Source: Rhodothermaceae bacterium | GTDB lineage: Bacteria > Bacteroidota > Rhodothermia > Rhodothermales > Rubricoccaceae | DNA length: 26,333 bases | Assembly (NCBI GenBank): GCA_013003465.1 | Contig: JABDIZ010000283.1 | Span: 1-26,333 of the forward strand | Reading direction: 5' to 3' | Shown: positions 9,288-17,035 of the stretch, piece by piece | How the letters are laid out: each line of letters begins with the position of its first letter | How positions within the stretch are numbered: position 1 is the first letter of the stretch | The notes under the pieces: generated by a model | The model's input: only the letters and a program-made list of their open reading frames with translations | The model's database searches: none | Told to the model about the DNA's origin: nothing | Translations under genes and position numbers: made by a program

Positions 9288-12221
9288 ATGGCGACCACCA
9301 AACGGGTAAAGCGGGCCACCAACACCAACGGGCAGGCGACGAAGAACGGTACCGCGCAGCGCTTCACCGGGCGCGACCTCGTCATCAAGGGCGCGCGGCA
9401 GCATAACCTCAAGAACCTCAACCTGACGATCCCGAAGAAGAAGCTGGTCGTAGTCACTGGGCCGTCGGGCTCCGGCAAGTCAAGCCTTGTCTTTGACACA
9501 GTTTATGCCGAGGGGCAGCGCCGTTACGTCGAGAGCTTGAGCGCCTACGCGCGCCAGTTCCTTGAGCGGATGGATAAGCCGGATGTGGATCTCATCACCG
9601 GCCTTGCCCCTGCGATTGCCATTGAGCAGCAGACGGGCACCCGCAACCCCCGCTCCACCGTCGCTACGCAAACCGAACTCTACGATTATCTCCGCCTGCT
9701 TTTCGCGCGCGTCGGCACAACGATTTCGCCTGTTTCCGGCGAACCCGTCACGAAGGACTCGCCGCGCTCGGTAGCGGATGACGTACAGGCCGAGCTGGAA
9801 GCAGGGACCCGCTTCTATCTCGCCTTTCCGGTGCCCGAGCATAAGGGACGCAAGAAGGCGGAAGAAGTGGCGGCGCTCCTCGCGCGCGGGTTTTATCGAC
9901 TCATCGCGCTACCTACGGAGAAGCAGGCCACAAAGGGCGCGCAGGCCGAGGTAATCGATCTGAACGAGACGCCGCCGGATGCAGTCAAAACGCCGCTCAA
10001 GCGGCTGCTTGTGCTCGTGGATCGCCTCGTCACGCGGCCCGATGACGAGGTCATGACCAATCGCATCGCCGATTCGGTGGAACAGGCGTTCCGAGAAGGA
10101 GGCGAGCGAGCGATCATCATCACCGCGCCCAAGGAAGGTCCCCTCCAGCGTCTCGACTTCTCCGCTCACTTCGAGCGCGACGGGATGACATTCGAGGAGC
10201 CCACGCCGCAGCTCTTCTCGTTCAATTCGCCGCTTGGCGCGTGCCCCGTCTGCCAGGGCTTCGGCCGTGTCCCGGGGATCGATGAGGACCTCGTTATTCC
10301 CAATCCTGATCTCTCCATCCGTCAGGGAGCCGTGGCGCCGTTCCGCACGGACCAGTGGAGCAAACACCAGCGCGACCTCATCCGCATGGCGGCGCGCGAG
10401 CAGATTGACATTGATGCGCCGTGGATTCGGCTGCCGGAGGAACACAAGAAGCGCGTCTGGGACGGCCAAGGCGACTATGCAGGGGTCCGCGGCTTCTTCC
10501 GCTTTCTGGAGTCGAAGGCCTACAAGATGCACTACCGCATCTATTCCGCTCGCTTCCGAGGCTACACGGCCTGCCCGACATGCGACGGCTACCGGCTCCG
10601 CCCCGACGCGCTCCACGTTAAAATCGAGGGCCCAGCGCTTGGTCCAGATGCTGACGGCATGGCGTGGTATCACATCGGCGAGATCGCCGAACTGACTACG
10701 CAGGACGCAAAAGCACTCTTCGAAGGCCTCGACCTGACGGAGTACCAACTGGCCGTAGCGGGGCGTGTGCTCGAAGAGATCCGCAAGCGCCTCGGCTACC
10801 TCGTGGAGGTGGGGCTCGACTACCTCTCGCTCGACCGACTCGCCCAAACGCTCTCCGGCGGTGAGACACAGCGGATCAACCTCGCCACCAGCCTCGGTTC
10901 TTCGCTTGTGGGGTCACTCTATGTTCTCGACGAGCCGACCATCGGCCTCCACCCGCGTGACAACGACCGGCTGATCTCGATTCTCGAAGGGCTGCGCGAC
11001 ATCGGCAACACGGTGCTGGTGGTGGAGCACGATGAGCAGATGATGCAGCGTGCCGACCAACTCATCGACATTGGGCCGGGATCGGGCATCCACGGCGGCG
11101 AAGTCATCTTCCAAGGGACCTATGATGAGGTGCTCAAGGACGACGACTCGCTAACAGGCGCCTACCTCTCGGGCCGCAAGAAGATCCCGGTGCCCGAGCA
11201 ACGCCGCCCCGTGGACGAGGAGCGCGTGATCGAGGTGCTGCACGCGCGCGAGCACAACCTCAAGCGCGTGGACGCCCGCTTCCCGCTCGACATGATCACC
11301 GTCGTCACAGGCGTCTCGGGTTCGGGTAAATCGACCCTTGTGCACGACACGCTTTACGCCGCCCTCCGGCGTCTCAAGGGCGGCGAATACGACGGCAAAG
11401 TTGGCGCGCACGACGCCGTGAAGGGCGCCGAACTGATCGAAGCCGTTGAAATGGTGGATCAGTCACCGATTGGCAAGAGCCCGCGCTCGAACCCGGTCAC
11501 CTACGTCAAGGCCTTCGACGCCGTCCGTGATCTGCTCGCTTCGACACACCAGGCCAAGGTGCGGGGCTACAAGGCAGGAACGTTTTCCTTCAACGTGCCG
11601 GGTGGCCGCTGCGAGGTCTGTCAGGGGGAGGGCGTGGTCCAGATCGAGATGCAGTTTCTCGCTGATCTCTACCTCGAATGCGAGGCTTGTCACGGTGCCC
11701 GGTTCAAGCAGGACGTGCTGGAGATCCGTTACAAAGGCAAGAACGTCGCCGAGATCCTCGCCCTAACCATTGAGGAGGCCGTGGACTTCTTCGCCGGGCA
11801 GAACCGCATCACGAAGAAGCTCCAGGTGCTTCAGGATGTGGGGCTCGGGTACCTGACGCTCGGGCAGCCGTCCAATACGCTCTCGGGCGGCGAGGCGCAA
11901 CGCGTTAAGCTGGCCGCTATCCTCGGCAAGAAAAGCAGCGGCCATACCCTCTACCTCTTCGACGAACCCACGACCGGCCTCCATTTCGATGACATCGCTA
12001 AGCTCCTCAAAGCGTTCAACGCGCTCATTGAGGCCGGTCACTCGGTCGTGCTGATCGAGCACAACCTCGACGTGATCAAGGCGGCGGACTACGTGATGGA
12101 TCTGGGGCCGGAAGGCGGCTGGCGCGGCGGCTTCATCGTGGCCGAAGGGACGCCTGAGGCCCTAGCGGCCGTCGAGCAGAGCCATACGGGCCGTTTTCTG
12201 CGCGATGTGCTTCTAACGTAG
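9288..12221 (+). CDS. uvrA: Excinuclease ABC subunit A (UvrA), Bacteroidota-type
   Basis: DNA-damage sensor of nucleotide excision repair; the dimer loads UvrB. About 977 aa, slightly longer than the usual 940-960. Two ABC modules are visible: Walker A GPSGSGKSS (58-66) with signature LSGGETQRINLA and Walker B YVLDEPTIGLH, and second Walker A GVSGSGKST with LSGGEAQRVKLA and YLFDEPTTGLHF. The second zinc module is intact (CEVCQGEG ... CEACHGARF). In the first, the usual leading CxxC is replaced by a sequence like FSAHFERDGMTFEEP, leaving only CPVCQGFG, although another CPTCDGYRL pair lies further on. The start is set at ATG 9288 rather than the upstream GTG 9162 because the residues from 9162 are non-conserved and compositionally odd. 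A second canonical uvrA elsewhere in the genome is possible. Confidence 0.94.
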   Translation: MATTKRVKRATNTNGQATKNGTAQRFTGRDLVIKGARQHNLKNLNLTIPKKKLVVVTGPSGSGKSSLVFDTVYAEGQRRYVESLSAYARQFLERMDKPDVDLITGLAPAIAIEQQTGTRNPRSTVATQTELYDYLRLLFARVGTTISPVSGEPVTKDSPRSVADDVQAELEAGTRFYLAFPVPEHKGRKKAEEVAALLARGFYRLIALPTEKQATKGAQAEVIDLNETPPDAVKTPLKRLLVLVDRLVTRPDDEVMTNRIADSVEQAFREGGERAIIITAPKEGPLQRLDFSAHFERDGMTFEEPTPQLFSFNSPLGACPVCQGFGRVPGIDEDLVIPNPDLSIRQGAVAPFRTDQWSKHQRDLIRMAAREQIDIDAPWIRLPEEHKKRVWDGQGDYAGVRGFFRFLESKAYKMHYRIYSARFRGYTACPTCDGYRLRPDALHVKIEGPALGPDADGMAWYHIGEIAELTTQDAKALFEGLDLTEYQLAVAGRVLEEIRKRLGYLVEVGLDYLSLDRLAQTLSGGETQRINLATSLGSSLVGSLYVLDEPTIGLHPRDNDRLISILEGLRDIGNTVLVVEHDEQMMQRADQLIDIGPGSGIHGGEVIFQGTYDEVLKDDDSLTGAYLSGRKKIPVPEQRRPVDEERVIEVLHAREHNLKRVDARFPLDMITVVTGVSGSGKSTLVHDTLYAALRRLKGGEYDGKVGAHDAVKGAELIEAVEMVDQSPIGKSPRSNPVTYVKAFDAVRDLLASTHQAKVRGYKAGTFSFNVPGGRCEVCQGEGVVQIEMQFLADLYLECEACHGARFKQDVLEIRYKGKNVAEILALTIEEAVDFFAGQNRITKKLQVLQDVGLGYLTLGQPSNTLSGGEAQRVKLAAILGKKSSGHTLYLFDEPTTGLHFDDIAKLLKAFNALIEAGHSVVLIEHNLDVIKAADYVMDLGPEGGWRGGFIVAEGTPEALAAVEQSHTGRFLRDVLLT

Positions 12222-12352
12222 CGGGTTAGTGACCCGGAAAACGTGGCACGCGGCCGAGTAAACAATCGGTTAAGTCAGAACTTGGAGAGGCCTTTCCCGT
12301 TTGGAGGCGCGGATCTTGCCGCATAGCGGCACCTTCGCCATCTCCCGGCCCC

Positions 12353-13633
12353 ATGTCGATTGCTTTGCAGGTTGACGCTCTCCACCCGTCCTCTTTTGGC
12401 GACGGGTTAGCCGCGGGTGATGGGCTGGCGGTTCGGCCGCGGCGGATCGCGCTGTTCACAGGGAACTACAACCACATTCAGGATGGCGTCTCGTTGACGC
12501 TCAACCGGTTGGTGCGCCACCTGGAAGCGTCTGGCGATCAGGTGATGGTCTTCGGCCCCACCGTAGAGGATCCGCCGATGGAGCACGCGGGCACGTTCGT
12601 GCCGGTGCCCTCGATCTCGGCCCCTGGGCGCCCGGAGTACCGTCTTTCGGTTCGGTTTCCCCACTCGCTGCGGCGGCAGCTTGAGGCCTTCGCGCCCGAC
12701 CTGGTTCATATTGCCACGCCCGATTACCTCGGGATTCAAGCTCTGCGCTGGGCAAAGGCACACGATGTACCCGTCGTGGCGTCTTATCACACCCACTTTA
12801 CCTCCTACCTGAAGTATTACGGGCTGGGTGTACTGGAATCGGCGTTGTGGGCCTTCGGACGGTGGTTTTACAACCAGTGCGCGCAGTTGTATGTCCCGTC
12901 CGAGTCGGTGGGAGAAGTGCTGTACAAGCACGGCATCACGGTGCCCATCCACCTCTGGACGCGGGGCATTGAGCGCGAACGCTTCAGTCCGGTCCACCGC
13001 TCCGAGGACTGGCGTACGGCCTATGGACTCCGTCCCAACATTCCGGTTGTCACGTTCGTCAGCCGCCTCGTCTGGGAGAAGGGCCTGGACGTGTATGCTC
13101 AAGTGATCGAGGAATTGACGGACCGCGGCATTGCTCACCACAGCCTCGTGGTAGGCGATGGACCGGCGCGCGAGGAACTGGAGCAGCGGCTGCCAAACGC
13201 CGTTTTTGTCGGTCATCTAGAGGGCGAAGCGCTCGCGACCGCGTATGCGTCCTCGGATGTATTCCTCTTTCCCAGTGAGACGGAAACGTTTGGCAACGTG
13301 ACGCTGGAAGCGATGGCTTCGGGCGTCCCGACCGTCTGCGCTGATGCCCCCGGTAGCCGTAGCCTCGTCAAGAATGGGGTGACCGGGTTTCTCTGCCCGC
13401 CCCGCGATGCGGCTTCGTTTTACGACGCTGTTGCCAGCCTCGTGCAAGATGACTGCCAGCGTGCGCGCATGGGAACCGCTGCGCGCCAGTCTGCCGACAA
13501 CTACGACTGGGGAGCCATCATGGACCGCCTCCGCCGCCATTATGCGGAGGTACTCGGCACCACAACAGTGCTAGAGCCAGTCTTGGCTGTGCCACGCTCT
13601 GTGCCTACTGGCCAGCCCGCGGCTGCGCTGTAA
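12353..13633 (+). CDS. GT4 family glycosyltransferase (SqdX/MgtA-like)
   Basis: Retaining glycosyltransferase of the GT-B fold, 426 aa. The N-domain begins after a variable tail of about 30 residues at RRIALFTGNYNHIQDGVSLT. It contains DLVHIATPDYLGIQALRWAK and VVASYHTHFTSYLKYYGLG, which resemble cyanobacterial SqdX/plant SQD2 sulfoquinovosyltransferases and actinobacterial mannosyltransferases such as MgtA. The C-domain has FVSRLVWEKGLDVY, VVGDGPAREELE and the nucleotide-sugar E-x7-E motif within SETETFGNVTLEAMASG. It is probably peripheral to the inner membrane, adding a sugar to a lipid acceptor. The ATG at 12353 has a pyrimidine-rich leader. The next GT4 gene begins about 31 bp after this stop, so they look like an operon. 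Acceptor and sugar are not resolvable. Confidence 0.9.
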   Translation: MSIALQVDALHPSSFGDGLAAGDGLAVRPRRIALFTGNYNHIQDGVSLTLNRLVRHLEASGDQVMVFGPTVEDPPMEHAGTFVPVPSISAPGRPEYRLSVRFPHSLRRQLEAFAPDLVHIATPDYLGIQALRWAKAHDVPVVASYHTHFTSYLKYYGLGVLESALWAFGRWFYNQCAQLYVPSESVGEVLYKHGITVPIHLWTRGIERERFSPVHRSEDWRTAYGLRPNIPVVTFVSRLVWEKGLDVYAQVIEELTDRGIAHHSLVVGDGPAREELEQRLPNAVFVGHLEGEALATAYASSDVFLFPSETETFGNVTLEAMASGVPTVCADAPGSRSLVKNGVTGFLCPPRDAASFYDAVASLVQDDCQRARMGTAARQSADNYDWGAIMDRLRRHYAEVLGTTTVLEPVLAVPRSVPTGQPAAAL

Positions 13634-13664
13634 GTGGAGGCGCCAGTTCCTCTCCAAGGGTCGG

Positions 13665-14879
13665 GTGGTCCGACCCCATGTCTTTGTCTTCTTTTGGCAG
13701 CGCTCTACTGTGATTGTCTGTGACCTCACGCACGCCTATACGCCGACCAGCGGTGGCATTCGCACCTATATCGACGCCAAGCGGCGGTATGTCCTTGACC
13801 ACACGGAGGACACCCACGTACTCGTCATTCCTGGGGAGGAAGACACGGTGGAACGCGGTGAACGATGGGTGACCGTGCGCATTAAAAGCCCGGTCATTCC
13901 GGGTGCAGCTCCCTACCGGTTTTTCCTTCGGCGTGGCGCTATTGTGGAAGCCTTAACAGAGGCCCGGCCCGACGTGACGGAGCTCAACAGCCTCTATTTC
14001 GAGCCTTGGGCAGCCTTCCGGTACCGAGAGCAGCATCCCAGTACGCTCGTCTCAGGGTACTACTTCACAGACGTACCAGGGGCGTATATAGGACCCGCCG
14101 TCCGTGGAGCGGTTGGGGACTGGATCGGCGCGAAGGCAGAGCGAACAGCGGAGCGCTACATCCGGCGAGTCTTCGACCAGTGCGACATTCGATGTGCCCC
14201 ATCACCCGCGCAGGCCGAGCGGCTCACACGCATCGGCGTGGAAGATGTAAACGTGATCGTGCCGGGCGTGGATCTGGAGACGTTCGCGCCGGAGCGAGTT
14301 GAGCCCGAGCTCCGGACTAAATTCGGCATTCCGGAGAACGGGCTGATGCTCTTCTACGGGGGGCGACTGGACTCAGAGAAACGCATCTACACGATGACGG
14401 AGGCGGTGGCACAGGTCAATGCGCGGCGACCTGCCAAGCTCGTGATGGCGGGCAATGGACCCTACCGCGACGATCTCGAAACGCGCGCGGATTCCGGCGA
14501 GCCGTTCGTCGTTCTGCCTTACCAGACGGACAAACTTGCGCTCGCCAGTCTGATGGCGACGGCCGACCTCTATCTCACCGCCGGGCCGCATGAGACGTTC
14601 GCCCTTTCGGTCGTGGAGGCGCAGGCGTGCGGGCTGCCTGTGGTGGGTGTGGCGGCTGGCGCCTTGGTCGAGCGCGTCCACGAGGGCATCGGTCGGCTCG
14701 GGCCGGTGGACGATGCGGAGGCGATGGCTGCCAACATCCTTGCCGTCGCCAACCAGCTGGAGGCGATGGGCGCAGCGTCGCGTTGTCACGTGGAAGAGCG
14801 CTTCTCTTGGAAGGCCACCTTTGATGCACTCTTCGATGTCTACCGCGCGGCACTCGCATCGCAGGTGACGGCGGCGTAA
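13665..14879 (+). CDS. GT4 family glycosyltransferase
   Basis: Second GT-B glycosyltransferase of the pair, about 390-404 aa. The Rossmann N-domain starts at VIVCDLTHAYTPTSGGIRTYI, whose glycine-rich loop is typical of GT4 enzymes. The C-domain has LFYGGRLDSEKRI, LVMAGNGPYRDDLE and the E-x7-E region HETFALSVVEAQACGLPVVG. Two GTG starts are possible: 13665 (AAGGG a few bases upstream but an unusual VRPHVFVFFWQ leader) and 13710 (places VIVCDLTH at the N-terminus, the common form). I keep the longer one as an upper bound and favour 13710 slightly. Closely spaced after the SqdX-like gene, so the two probably act in sequence on one glycolipid. The convergent neighbour is the polytopic membrane protein. 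Confidence 0.88.
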   Translation: MVRPHVFVFFWQRSTVIVCDLTHAYTPTSGGIRTYIDAKRRYVLDHTEDTHVLVIPGEEDTVERGERWVTVRIKSPVIPGAAPYRFFLRRGAIVEALTEARPDVTELNSLYFEPWAAFRYREQHPSTLVSGYYFTDVPGAYIGPAVRGAVGDWIGAKAERTAERYIRRVFDQCDIRCAPSPAQAERLTRIGVEDVNVIVPGVDLETFAPERVEPELRTKFGIPENGLMLFYGGRLDSEKRIYTMTEAVAQVNARRPAKLVMAGNGPYRDDLETRADSGEPFVVLPYQTDKLALASLMATADLYLTAGPHETFALSVVEAQACGLPVVGVAAGALVERVHEGIGRLGPVDDAEAMAANILAVANQLEAMGAASRCHVEERFSWKATFDALFDVYRAALASQVTAA

Positions 14880-14951
14880 ATCAGTGGCTCAGGCCTCCGT
14901 TCTCGCGGGTCTGTGGCCAAAACGGCCAAATCAGACCGGGCTTAAGTGCTT

Positions 14952-14977
14952 GATTCGTAGTGTTATGTATACGAATC
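14952..14977. repeat. Inverted repeat in a convergent intergenic gap, possible terminator
   Basis: The arms gattcgta and tacgaatc (8 bp, 10-nt loop) lie between the converging ends of the GT4 gene (14879) and the membrane protein gene (14984). A smaller TGGCC/GGCCA hairpin lies at about 14914-14928. Neither is followed by a clear T-run, so terminator function is only suggested by position. Confidence 0.35.
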
Positions 14978-14983
14978 GCGCGG

Positions 14984-16012
14984 TCAAAACCGAACAGTCG
15001 ATTCGAAATCTGCCTTGGAAAGCGAGTCCGGTTTTGCTTTGTTCCCGGGCGTTAGCTGGCTAGGGTCTTGTTCTTCTCGGAGCGCCACCGCTGAGACGGC
15101 GAACACGACGAGGTGGAGCGCTTTGAAGACTGCGCTCTGCACGAGTAACATCCCGGCCATCGCTGCTGTCGCCAGCGTCATCGTCTTCGACAGTTCCACG
15201 CTTGCGCCGAGGAACACAAGATCCTTGCTCGGCAGAAAAGGAAGCCGCTCGATCACGACGAGGATGGCGGCGAAGCTCAACCACACCCCGAGGCTGATGC
15301 TCGGCTGAGCGAGGTGCCACATCGCCACGAGCATCAGTGTCGTGATGAGGTGCCGCGCGCCATGCAGTGCGCCCACACGGAACGCCTCGCGTAGCGGCAG
15401 GGCGAAGACGTAGCTCCGAAAGCGAACGCCGAGCAGGATAATCCCGGCGGCCACGACGATCCCGGCTCCGATGTAGAGCGCCTGCCCGTCAAGCCAACCG
15501 CTCAGGTCGAGTTCTCCTAAGGCAATCATAATTCCCACCAAGATGCCAGCGACCGTGAACGAAACGGCTGACGAGAGGATGTTGACATCGCGCACTGTGC
15601 GGAAGGCGCGACTGGACTCGATGCCCTGCCGTGTCGTCCAGAGGTAAAGAAACACTTCGCCCGTGTAGCCCAGCACTTCCTCATTCAGCACGCGTTTTCG
15701 GGCGCAGGCTAGGAACAGGTCTCGAGCCCGGTGCTGCCACAGGGGTCGGTAAATGAAGACCTCGGTGATGGGCAGGGCCAGGTAGATCCCAATGAGCAGA
15801 ACATAGAAGCCCGGATGCGTAGGCAAAGCGACGAGGATGGCCCCCCACCCTACCCGCGTCAGTTGGACCACGAGCAGCGCTATGATGCCGAGCAGGACGG
15901 CACTCCGCAACAGGCGAACAACAGGTCCACGAGCCCCTTCCTGCAGCCGCGCTGTCGTGCGGTCCCGCCAGGCGCTCAGTGCCCCAACAAGCCCTGTCGA
16001 ATCCGTTGCCAT
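14984..16012 (-). CDS. Polytopic membrane protein, possibly LPG-synthase-TM/UPF0104-like
   Basis: A 342-aa protein with about 7-8 hydrophobic segments, for example VLLGIIALLVVQL, FYVLLIGIYLALPITEVFIY, SSAVSFTVAGILVGIMIAL, ALYIGAGIVVAAGIILLGV, WLSFAAILVVIERL and AGMLLVQSAVFKALHLVVFAVSAVAL, plus a hydrophilic C-terminal tail. The first helix followed by an amphipathic VGWGAILVAL stretch and the conserved-looking VLNEEVLGYTGEVFLYLW loop recall the lysylphosphatidylglycerol-synthase TM (UPF0104) family, members of which act as lipid flippases, but the match is by pattern only. The start is ATG 16012 (MATDSTGL...); the frame extends to 16132, but those 40 residues are cysteine/histidine-rich and not like a membrane N-terminus. 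It sits between glycosyltransferase genes, which suggests handling of a glycolipid. Confidence 0.72.
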   Translation of the reverse strand: MATDSTGLVGALSAWRDRTTARLQEGARGPVVRLLRSAVLLGIIALLVVQLTRVGWGAILVALPTHPGFYVLLIGIYLALPITEVFIYRPLWQHRARDLFLACARKRVLNEEVLGYTGEVFLYLWTTRQGIESSRAFRTVRDVNILSSAVSFTVAGILVGIMIALGELDLSGWLDGQALYIGAGIVVAAGIILLGVRFRSYVFALPLREAFRVGALHGARHLITTLMLVAMWHLAQPSISLGVWLSFAAILVVIERLPFLPSKDLVFLGASVELSKTMTLATAAMAGMLLVQSAVFKALHLVVFAVSAVALREEQDPSQLTPGNKAKPDSLSKADFESTVRF

Positions 16013-16280
16013 GCGCGAAGCTACGTCAGGGCAATGTGCGTGGAGGGCGAAATCGCTGCAATTAGCCACTTCTGCGGAGCGTCCTTCACACCCCGGGCAC
16101 TGATCGAGCGGTAGGCGACGACCTAGGCACACCTCCGTGCCCGGCGCTTTTCGATCACGCGTACGTACTCAGGATTTGTCCCGGGTCTCTTGGGAGGGGA
16201 CACGGTTGCCGCGATGCCTACGCCGCTACCGACGAGTCCCTCTGTACATTGGCTCTTCGGCCTGCAGCCCGTACCGCGTC

Positions 16281-16994
16281 ATGCGATTGGAAGACCTCAC
16301 CGTTATCGTCCCCACAAAGAATGAGGTCCGCAACATTGTAGCGTTCCTGTGCAGCCTCGACCCAGAGGTCCGGCTCATCGTCGTTGATGCGAGTACGGAT
16401 GAGACCCGCGATCTCATTGCTCGATTTCGTCCGGACAACACACTCGTTCTGGAAGACCCTGGCAATATCCCGCGAGCACGTCAACTCGGCGCTGACCGGG
16501 CAGAGACCCCCTGGCTCCTCTTTACCGACGCCGACATGCTGTTCGGTGCGAGCTACTTCGAAGAATGGCGGCAGCTCGAGGTCGGCGAGCAGGTCGGCGT
16601 CGTGCAGGGTGCCAAGCTCAGCGCGGATGGGGAGTACGCCACGTACTACCGCCTCTTCTCAGCGGGGATCGGACTGCTTGCGGTCTTCAACCTACCGGGC
16701 GGCTCGGGCTCCAACATTATCATCCGCAGGCAAGCCTTTCAGGACACAGGGGGATTTGACGTTGCCCTTAGCGCAAACGAGGATAGTGACCTGCTATGGA
16801 AGGTGCGCCGAACAGGCTGGCGCGTCGTCTACCAGAAGGCGCTGAAGGTCTATGAGCAGGACCATCGGCGGTTGCGGCAAGGCATGCTCAAGAAGACGCT
16901 CCACAGCTGGACGCGCTCGCTCATGTTGCTGACCGGTATCGGCGCGGATCACGTACGTCGGTCGGATTGGGGCTACTGGAAGTCAAAGTCCTAA
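16281..16994 (+). CDS. GT2 family glycosyltransferase
   Basis: A GT-A fold enzyme of about 237 aa. It shows LTVIVPTKNEVRNI near the N-terminus, RLIVVDASTDETRDL (nucleotide binding), the metal-binding motif in FTDADMLF (83-86 is DADM), and an acceptor-side region with GSGSNIIIRRQAF followed by GGFD and NEDSDLLWKVRRTGW, where the ED acts as the likely catalytic base. There are no membrane helices apart from weak hydrophobicity near FSAGIGLLAVFNL, so it is probably membrane-associated at most. The start is ATG 16281; the frame runs back to 16137, but that part is arginine-rich antisense-like sequence. It is divergent from the membrane-protein gene (268-bp gap) and converges on the RND transporter gene 41 bp away. 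Confidence 0.88.
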   Translation: MRLEDLTVIVPTKNEVRNIVAFLCSLDPEVRLIVVDASTDETRDLIARFRPDNTLVLEDPGNIPRARQLGADRAETPWLLFTDADMLFGASYFEEWRQLEVGEQVGVVQGAKLSADGEYATYYRLFSAGIGLLAVFNLPGGSGSNIIIRRQAFQDTGGFDVALSANEDSDLLWKVRRTGWRVVYQKALKVYEQDHRRLRQGMLKKTLHSWTRSLMLLTGIGADHVRRSDWGYWKSKS

Positions 16995-17035
16995 AGAAAA
17001 GACGTATCCGCTGAGTTGCTCGATCTATTCTACCG

